Shown: positions 6,508 through 10,475 of the stretch, in pieces
How positions within the stretch are numbered: position 1 is the first letter of the stretch
How the letters are laid out: the number at the start of each line of letters is the position of its first letter
Assembly: GCA_937895465.1 (NCBI GenBank)
Contig: CALAYY010000055.1
Location: 1 to 10,475 of the forward strand
Reading direction: 5' to 3'
DNA length: 10,475 bases
Source: an uncultured Clostridia bacterium
GTDB taxonomy: Bacteria > Bacillota > Clostridia > Christensenellales > DUVY01
Notes under the pieces: model-generated
Seen by the model: the letters and a program-made list of their open reading frames with translations, nothing else
What the model was told of the DNA's origin: nothing
Database searches by the model: none
Position numbers and translations under genes: made by a program

Positions 6508-6962
6508 TTTTCTAAATCCAACTTTTCTTTAAAAAATTTATCTAATCTGTTAATGCCTTGTTCAAGGCTTGTCTTTTCTTGCTCATTCAAATCTTTTGTT
6601 AATGCTGTTACCATCTTTTGATGAAAATATTTATGTACGCTGTCAACCTTTTTTCCTAACCTAGTTAGGCTTACTAATATGCTGCGTCCGTCTGTTTCCG
6701 ACTTTACCTTTTGAACATAGCCGTTAACTTCTAGCTTTTTTATTGCATTTGTCACTGAAGGGATGGTAACCCCTAAGTCAACAGCTAGTTCACTTATCGT
6801 TTTTGGTTTTTGTTCACCTTTCCCCACCGCTTCAATGACGTGAAATTCACTTATAGATAAATTCATTTTGCTATGAGCCTTCAGCATCTGTTCTTCAAGT
6901 TTTAAAATCCTGTTAAAGGTTTCAACTAGCAAATTATTAAGTTTTTCTGAAAATTCATCCAC
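6504..6962 (-). CDS. fabT: MarR-family regulator, FabT-like fatty acid repressor
   Basis: A 152-residue winged helix-turn-helix protein of the MarR family, expected to act as a dimer. Helices at 5-30 and 105-148 form the dimer interface; the recognition helix region is IPSVTNAIKKLEVNG (67-81) and the wing is KSETDGRSILVSLTRLGK (87-104). By memory, the stretch from LNNLLVETFNRILKLEE through SVHKYFHQKMV resembles streptococcal FabT, the acyl-ACP-responsive repressor of fab genes, and as there it lies directly upstream of fabH. The start is GTG, with AAGGTG eight bases upstream; an ATG one base further on is out of frame. A 17-bp palindrome over the promoter at 7021-7037 is the probable binding site, implying autoregulation. 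Whether the ligand is acyl-ACP, acyl-CoA or another molecule is unknown. MarR family is certain; the FabT assignment is probable. Confidence 0.8.
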   Translation of the reverse strand: MDEFSEKLNNLLVETFNRILKLEEQMLKAHSKMNLSISEFHVIEAVGKGEQKPKTISELAVDLGVTIPSVTNAIKKLEVNGYVQKVKSETDGRSILVSLTRLGKKVDSVHKYFHQKMVTALTKDLNEQEKTSLEQGINRLDKFFKEKLDLEK

Positions 6963-7020
6963 TATTTTTACACCTTGTTTTTAAAAGACACCTCTGTAAT
7001 TTACATTATAAAATTTATTT

Positions 7021-7037
7021 AATTAGGCTAACTAATT
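7021..7037. promoter_or_regulatory. Palindromic operator, FabT-box-like
   Basis: AATTAGGCTAACTAATT is a perfect 6-5-6 palindrome (extended to 7-5-7 by T7020 and A7038). The published streptococcal FabT box has the same 17-bp, 6-5-6 layout with AATTTG and CAAATT arms, differing by one base in each arm. The site overlaps the -10 box (7035-7040) and the expected transcription start, a classical repressor position. Confidence 0.65.
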
Positions 7038-7064
7038 ATAATATTGCTTGGTTAAATTTGTCAA
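7035..7064 (-). promoter_or_regulatory. Strong sigma-A promoter of the fabT-fabH-vor operon
   Basis: On the minus strand, a perfect TTGACA (7064-7059) and a perfect TATAAT (7040-7035) are separated by 18 bases. Transcription should start near 7028, giving a leader of about 66 nt. A second TATAAT at 7010-7005 lacks a good -35 box. Confidence 0.8.
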
Positions 7065-7136
7065 GTTTCAAGTGTGAAGAACATGTTACAGTTAAGTGTC
7101 AATTTTTACGGTAATTTTAAGACTAGCCACAACAAC

Positions 7137-7164
7137 AAAAAAGCAGAGGTATTTCCCCTGCTTT
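7137..7164 (-). terminator. Intrinsic terminator of the Gly/Cys-rich protein gene
   Basis: On the minus strand, AAAGCAG, G, GG pairs with CC, U, CTGCTTT (7164-7155 with 7149-7140), 10 bp including one G-U pair, with loop AAATA, followed by six U residues (7142-7137). It lies 58 bp past the stop of the small gene and before the fabT promoter, so it insulates the two units. Confidence 0.8.
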
Positions 7165-7221
7165 CTTGCTTGGGCAGTTATCTTTTGTATGTAAGAAAAC
7201 TTTACCCTAATTTAGGAGCAC

Positions 7222-7458
7222 TTAGCACTTTCTGTCGTTTCCACATAAACATTGCAAAATAATTATTATGAAAATCAATTCACAGATGTCTATGCCGCAT
7301 CCACATCCGCTTCCGCATCTATCTCTATCTCTATCACCTCTTCCGCCGCCGCATATGCATAACAGCAATATGATAAAGAAGATGTCATTGCAGCCAAAAC
7401 CGCCAAAGCCGCCGCTACCACAACCGCAGCCACAGCCGCCAAAATCGCCAAAACTCAT
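7222..7458 (-). CDS. Small Gly/Cys-rich hydrophobic protein with internal duplication
   Basis: I do not recognise a named family. The 78-residue product has 13 cysteines and 20 glycines. It contains two similar units at an offset of 36 residues: Cys23-x2-Ile-Phe-x-Ile-Ile-x-Leu-x-Cys34-x-Cys36-Gly and Cys59-x2-Ile-Phe-x-Ile-Ile-x-Leu-x-Cys70-x-Cys72-Gly. Each has a short hydrophobic strand or membrane-like segment (25-35 and 61-71) preceded by a Gly/Cys-rich stretch, and a charged GDRDRDR linker (41-47) lies between them. There is no signal peptide of normal form. A perfect AGGAGG nine bases before the ATG, a promoter at 7513-7541 and a terminator at 7137-7164 argue that it is a real, separately transcribed gene. 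It recalls small Gly-rich YjcZ-type and coat-associated proteins of spore formers, but this is only a resemblance. The gene is richer in G and C than its surroundings because of its Gly/Cys codons. Confidence 0.75.
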   Translation of the reverse strand: MSFGDFGGCGCGCGSGGFGGFGCNDIFFIILLLCICGGGRGDRDRDRCGSGCGCGIDICELIFIIIILQCLCGNDRKC

Positions 7459-7512
7459 TACTTTTATCCTCCTGTAAGATTTAAAATGTGCTTAAAGCCC
7501 ACTTCTATTTCC

Positions 7513-7541
7513 ATTATATGATGAGAAAGATTTTGTGTTCA
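7513..7541 (-). promoter_or_regulatory. Promoter of the Gly/Cys-rich protein gene, sigma-A or sporulation type
   Basis: On the minus strand, TGAACA (7541-7536) and TATAAT (7518-7513) are separated by 17 bases, a fair sigma-A promoter. The -10 region also reads CATATAAT (7520-7513), close to the sigma-E CATACAAT and sigma-K CATANNNT patterns, with AC dinucleotides upstream. The sequence cannot decide between them. Confidence 0.5.
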
Positions 7542-7582
7542 TAACGACAAAACTCAAAAACTACTATTAATCGAGAAAACAC

Positions 7583-7611
7583 TTGACATAAAAATCCAAT
7601 CCAAATAGACT
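7583..7611 (+). promoter_or_regulatory. Sigma-A promoter of glyS
   Basis: A perfect TTGACA (7583-7588) is followed after 17 bases by TAGACT (7606-7611). The start near 7618 leaves only about 25 nt before the ATG, so there is no room for a T-box leader. Confidence 0.7.
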
Positions 7612-7642
7612 TAAAAAAATAAATAATATTCTGGAGATAATT

Positions 7643-9031
7643 ATGAATAGCGCTTTGACTATGGACAAACTTATCGCTTTATGCAAAAATAGAGGCTTTA
7701 TTTTTGCTGGAAGTGAAATATATGGAGGCTTGGCAAATACTTGGGATTACGGACCTCTGGGCGTTGAACTCAAAAACAACGTTAAGCGTGCATGGTGGAA
7801 AAAGTTTATTCAGGAATCCCCCTATAATACCGGGCTTGACTGCGCAATACTTATGAATCCGACAACCTGGGAGGCAAGCGGTCATCTGGGTAATTTTACT
7901 GATCCTTTGATGGATTGTAAAGTTTGCCGTACACGTCATCGTGCAGACCATTTGATTGAGAATTGGGCTGAAAAGCACAAAAAAGATATATCCGTTGCAG
8001 GACTTAGTAATGAACAGTTAGGCGATATAGTAACGCAAAACAAAATCTCCTGCCCTGATTGCGGCAATAGTAACTTTACCGCTGTAAGAAAGTTTAATAT
8101 GATGTTTAAAACTTTTCAAGGCGTAAATGAGGACACTGCCAATACAATTTATTTGCGCCCCGAAACAGCGCAAGGCATATTTGTAAACTTCAAAAATGTT
8201 TTGAGGTCAACAAGGTATAAAGTGCCTTTCGGTATAGGTCAAATTGGCAAATCTTTTAGAAACGAAATCACACCTGGAAACTTTGTTTTCAGAACTAGAG
8301 AGTTTGAGCAAATGGAACTCGAATTTTTCTGCAAACCCGGCACTGATCTTGAATGGTTTAATTATTGGAAAAACTTTTGTCATCAATGGCTGTTAGAGCT
8401 TAATATCAAACCTGAAAACTTAAGAATGCGTGACCACAAGAAAGAAGAGCTTTCCCATTATTCTAACGCCACTACAGACTTTGAATATCTATTTCCTTTT
8501 GGATGGGGCGAGTTATGGGGCGTTGCTGACAGAACAGATTATGACTTAAAATGCCATCAAGAAAAATCTAAGGAAAGCATGGAATATCTTGATCCTGTTA
8601 CTAACGAGAAGTATATACCTTATTGTGTTGAGCCTTCTGTGGGTGTTGAAAGGTCTCTGCTTGCATTTTTGTGTGACGCATATAATGAAGAGCAGTTAGA
8701 GGACGGAGAAACTAGAGTCGTATTAAAACTGCATCCTGCTCTTTCACCTTACAAAATAGCAATATTACCGCTTCAAAAGAAATTATCCCCAAAAGCTGAC
8801 GAAATATATAAAACTCTTTGCAAAAAGTTTTCAACAACTTATGACGAGACTGCAAGCATAGGAAAACGCTATCGCCGACAAGATGAAATCGGAACACCTT
8901 TTTGTCTAACTGTGGATTTTGAAACAATGGAAAATGATACCGTAACTATTCGTGACCGTGACACAATGCAGCAGGTCAGATTACATTTATCAGAAGTTGA
9001 AGCTTATATCTCAAAAGGCATTGAATATTAA
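7643..9031 (+). CDS. glyS: Glycine--tRNA ligase, single-chain alpha2 type
   Basis: This enzyme charges tRNA-Gly with glycine using ATP; it is a class II synthetase acting as a homodimer in the cytosol. The 462-residue protein is of the single-chain (GlyQS, eukaryote-like) type, not the alpha2beta2 form. The N-terminal SEIYGGLANTWDYGPLG (24-40) is a family hallmark. Motif 2 covers FRNEITPGNFVFRTREFEQMELEFF (205-229), and motif 3 is GVERSLLAFL (334-343). ETAQGIF (174-180) lies in the active site. Two CxxC pairs, Cys92/95 and Cys137/140, lie in the insertion between motifs 1 and 2 and probably bind zinc. The anticodon-binding domain runs from about 365 to the end. ATG start with GGAGAT about four bases upstream. 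It stands alone between its own promoter and a shared terminator. Assignment is firm. Confidence 0.97.
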   Translation: MNSALTMDKLIALCKNRGFIFAGSEIYGGLANTWDYGPLGVELKNNVKRAWWKKFIQESPYNTGLDCAILMNPTTWEASGHLGNFTDPLMDCKVCRTRHRADHLIENWAEKHKKDISVAGLSNEQLGDIVTQNKISCPDCGNSNFTAVRKFNMMFKTFQGVNEDTANTIYLRPETAQGIFVNFKNVLRSTRYKVPFGIGQIGKSFRNEITPGNFVFRTREFEQMELEFFCKPGTDLEWFNYWKNFCHQWLLELNIKPENLRMRDHKKEELSHYSNATTDFEYLFPFGWGELWGVADRTDYDLKCHQEKSKESMEYLDPVTNEKYIPYCVEPSVGVERSLLAFLCDAYNEEQLEDGETRVVLKLHPALSPYKIAILPLQKKLSPKADEIYKTLCKKFSTTYDETASIGKRYRRQDEIGTPFCLTVDFETMENDTVTIRDRDTMQQVRLHLSEVEAYISKGIEY

Positions 9032-9048
9032 AAAACAACCATAAAAAC

Positions 9049-9082
9049 CAAAAGACCGTTTCAAGATTGAAACGGTCTTTTG
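9049..9082. terminator. Bidirectional terminator between glyS and hflX
   Basis: Arms at 9049-9064 and 9067-9082 form a perfect 16-bp inverted repeat around the core GACCGTTTC/GAAACGGTC. The ends are AAAA and TTTT, so both strands have a U-run after the GC-containing stem. It serves glyS on the plus strand and the convergent hflX on the minus strand. Confidence 0.92.
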
Positions 9083-9092
9083 ATATTGTCAT

Positions 9093-10475
9093 TTAGTTTT
9101 TAAATAATTCTTTTGAAATAATTTGCTTTAAGGAATCTATCCCTTCACCCGTTTTGGCAGAGATATATACTGCATCACTTATAATCGGAATATCTAGTCT
9201 TTCTTTATCAGAAATATCAATTTTGTTATAAACATTGATTATCTTTTTGCCGCTTGTGCCAATTTTTTGCAAAACATCCATTACAACTTCGTATTGCGAG
9301 CTAAGGTTGGGACTTGAAAAATCCATAATATGCAATATAATATCTGCCTGTACAGCTTCTTCTAAGGTGGATTTGAAAGCATCAATAAACTCATGGGGCA
9401 ACTTTCTTATAAACCCTACTGTGTCAGTAATAACATAATAACCGTTATCCTGACTGTAAACCTTGCGTGTTATCGGGTCAAGCGTTGCAAAAAGTTTGTT
9501 TTCAGCCAAGACATCCGAGCCAGCCAATAAATTCATAACTGTGCTTTTGCCTGCATTAGTATAACCGACAAGCGCGACTGACGGCATATAAGTCTTAGCT
9601 CTTTTACTTCTTCTAAGATCCCGCTCTTTTTCAAGCTTTTCAATCTTTTTTTCAAGATCCAAAATCTGAGCCTTTATTCTTCTTCTGTCTGTTTCAAGCT
9701 TTTTTTCACCCGGACCTCTCATGCCTATTCCTTGCCTTAACCTATCCATTTGTCCGCCTGCACCTAATAATTTTGGAAGACTGTACTTTAGCTGAGCCAA
9801 TTCTACCTGCAATTTGCCTTCAAGACTGCTTGCTCTTGATGCGAAAATGTCAAGAATAAGGTTAGAACGGTCAATAACCTTTATATTAAGCTCATATTCA
9901 AGATTTTTGATCTGGATTGCTGACAATTCGTTATCTATTATAAGAGCATCAGCATTAGTGCTTTGAACTATTGTTTTGAGTTCATCCAATTTTCCTTTGC
10001 CCAACATAAACTTAGGGTCAGGTTTATCCTTGTTTTGCTTTATAATTGCAACAACTTCAGCCCCTGCTGTTTGTGCCAAAGCCTCAAGCTCTTTCATGCT
10101 AAGATCTGCTTCTTTATCTGCCAAGGTAGCACAAGACAAGATTACCCTTTCTTTTTGCGTTTCACTGTTAATATATTCGTCAGCTTTTACACTTTTTTGA
10201 TCTTTATCAAATTGCAAAATATAATCAAAATATTTCTTATCGTTTATATCTTGAGTTTGAAAAACTTCAACTCCGTTTAGTGTAAGATATCCAGCACAAA
10301 AGCCGTTAACCTCTCCTTCACTGCCTACACCAACAGCGACAATACTGTCGTAACGGTATTTTTTTAATGCTGATATATCAACCTCTGATAAAAACGGATT
10401 ACCGTTGGGGTGTGTATGAATAAGCCTTATCCCAGAAAGCCCTTTTCTTTCTTGTCTTATATTAGCACTTCCCCT
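9093..10475 (-). CDS. hflX: GTPase HflX with N-terminal RadC-like JAMM region (5' partial)
   Basis: HflX is a ribosome-associated GTPase that in other bacteria splits stalled or antibiotic-blocked ribosomes. The frame stays open to the right edge (460 visible codons), so the true start lies outside; a TTG at 10217 would give 374 residues but cuts through conserved sequence. In visible numbering the HflX N-domain has LGKGKLDEL (158-166), the linker GQMDRLRQGIGMRGPGEKKLETDRRR (241-266), and the G motifs GYTNAGKS (304-311), DTVGF (351-355), NKID (417-420) and SAK (439-441). Before these lies an extra region with HTHPNGNPFLSEVD (20-33), which fits the JAMM metal-binding pattern H-x-H-P-x6-S-x2-D as in RadC. 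I recall similar extensions in longer clostridial HflX proteins. The upstream catalytic glutamate of a JAMM domain would lie outside the window. The gene converges on glyS with a shared terminator. Confidence 0.93.
   Translation of the reverse strand, partial: RGSANIRQERKGLSGIRLIHTHPNGNPFLSEVDISALKKYRYDSIVAVGVGSEGEVNGFCAGYLTLNGVEVFQTQDINDKKYFDYILQFDKDQKSVKADEYINSETQKERVILSCATLADKEADLSMKELEALAQTAGAEVVAIIKQNKDKPDPKFMLGKGKLDELKTIVQSTNADALIIDNELSAIQIKNLEYELNIKVIDRSNLILDIFASRASSLEGKLQVELAQLKYSLPKLLGAGGQMDRLRQGIGMRGPGEKKLETDRRRIKAQILDLEKKIEKLEKERDLRRSKRAKTYMPSVALVGYTNAGKSTVMNLLAGSDVLAENKLFATLDPITRKVYSQDNGYYVITDTVGFIRKLPHEFIDAFKSTLEEAVQADIILHIMDFSSPNLSSQYEVVMDVLQKIGTSGKKIINVYNKIDISDKERLDIPIISDAVYISAKTGEGIDSLKQIISKELFKN

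Noticed and set aside
7005..7010. Second TATAAT (minus strand) in the fabT leader as an alternative promoter
   Set aside because: No acceptable -35 box at 16-18 bases; the promoter at 7035-7064 is far better.
7074..7262. Plus-strand open frame of 62 codons between the fabT promoter and the Gly/Cys gene
   Set aside because: It runs through the terminator hairpin at 7137-7164, has no RBS and resembles nothing. The region 6963-7221 otherwise holds only the fabT leader, operator, promoter and this terminator.
7268..7477. Plus-strand Pro/His-rich open frame
   Set aside because: Mirror of the Gly/Cys-rich gene. The minus strand has the AGGAGG, promoter and terminator; this frame has no comparable signals.
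10215..10217. TTG as the start codon of hflX
   Set aside because: The frame continues upstream without a stop to the window edge and encodes the conserved HTHPNG region, so the TTG is an internal leucine codon.
9963..10280. Plus-strand open frames within the 5' part of hflX (also 9976-10200)
   Set aside because: Antisense to conserved hflX sequence, with no translation signals.
1..10475. CRISPR array, tRNA or rRNA genes, transposase or attachment sites
   Set aside because: I looked for regular direct repeats, tRNA-like GGTTCGA arms and terminal inverted repeats and saw none that hold up.

Overview
The window is a gene-dense, low-GC bacterial segment that reads as an anaerobic, probably spore-forming member of the Clostridia (Bacillota). 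Evidence for this is the ferredoxin-linked 2-oxoacid oxidoreductase of the VorB type, a FabT-like MarR regulator next to fabH, single-chain glycyl-tRNA synthetase, an HflX GTPase with a long N-terminal extension, strong AGGAGG-type ribosome binding sites and consensus sigma-A promoters. I cannot place it to genus. No rRNA, tRNA, CRISPR array, phage or insertion sequence is visible.

Layout. Positions 89-2769 (minus) hold a three-gene unit transcribed in the order ECF-type S component (probably PanT), coaX (type III pantothenate kinase), hom (homoserine dehydrogenase). Its promoter is at 2863-2891, followed by a leader of about 87 nt that can fold two ways. Positions 2998-6962 (minus) hold a tightly coupled six-gene operon: fabT-like regulator, fabH, then the delta (ferredoxin), alpha (VorB), beta (TPP) and gamma subunits of a 2-oxoacid:ferredoxin oxidoreductase. 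It starts from a near-perfect promoter at 7035-7064 whose -10 box is overlapped by a 17-bp palindrome like the FabT box, and it ends at a hairpin plus U-tract at 2939-2978. Positions 7222-7458 (minus) hold a small Gly/Cys-rich protein with an internal duplication, with its own promoter and terminator. glyS is on the plus strand (7643-9031), sharing a bidirectional terminator with the convergent hflX (9093 to beyond 10475, minus), which is cut by the window edge.

How the genes work together. The central operon makes biochemical sense as one module. The Vor-type complex oxidises branched-chain 2-oxoacids with ferredoxin to branched acyl-CoAs; FabH can use such acyl-CoAs to prime fatty acid synthesis; the FabT-like protein probably senses the acyl products and controls the operon from the palindrome at its own promoter. 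The left-hand unit fits pantothenate uptake followed by its phosphorylation toward coenzyme A, with homoserine dehydrogenase as a co-transcribed amino acid gene. The links between genes are inferred from sequence and order; nothing here measures expression or substrate.

The items I find most worth a second look are the fabT-fabH-vor operon with its operator, the RadC-like JAMM motif fused to HflX, the duplicated Gly/Cys mini-protein, and the switch-like leader of the panT-coaX-hom unit.
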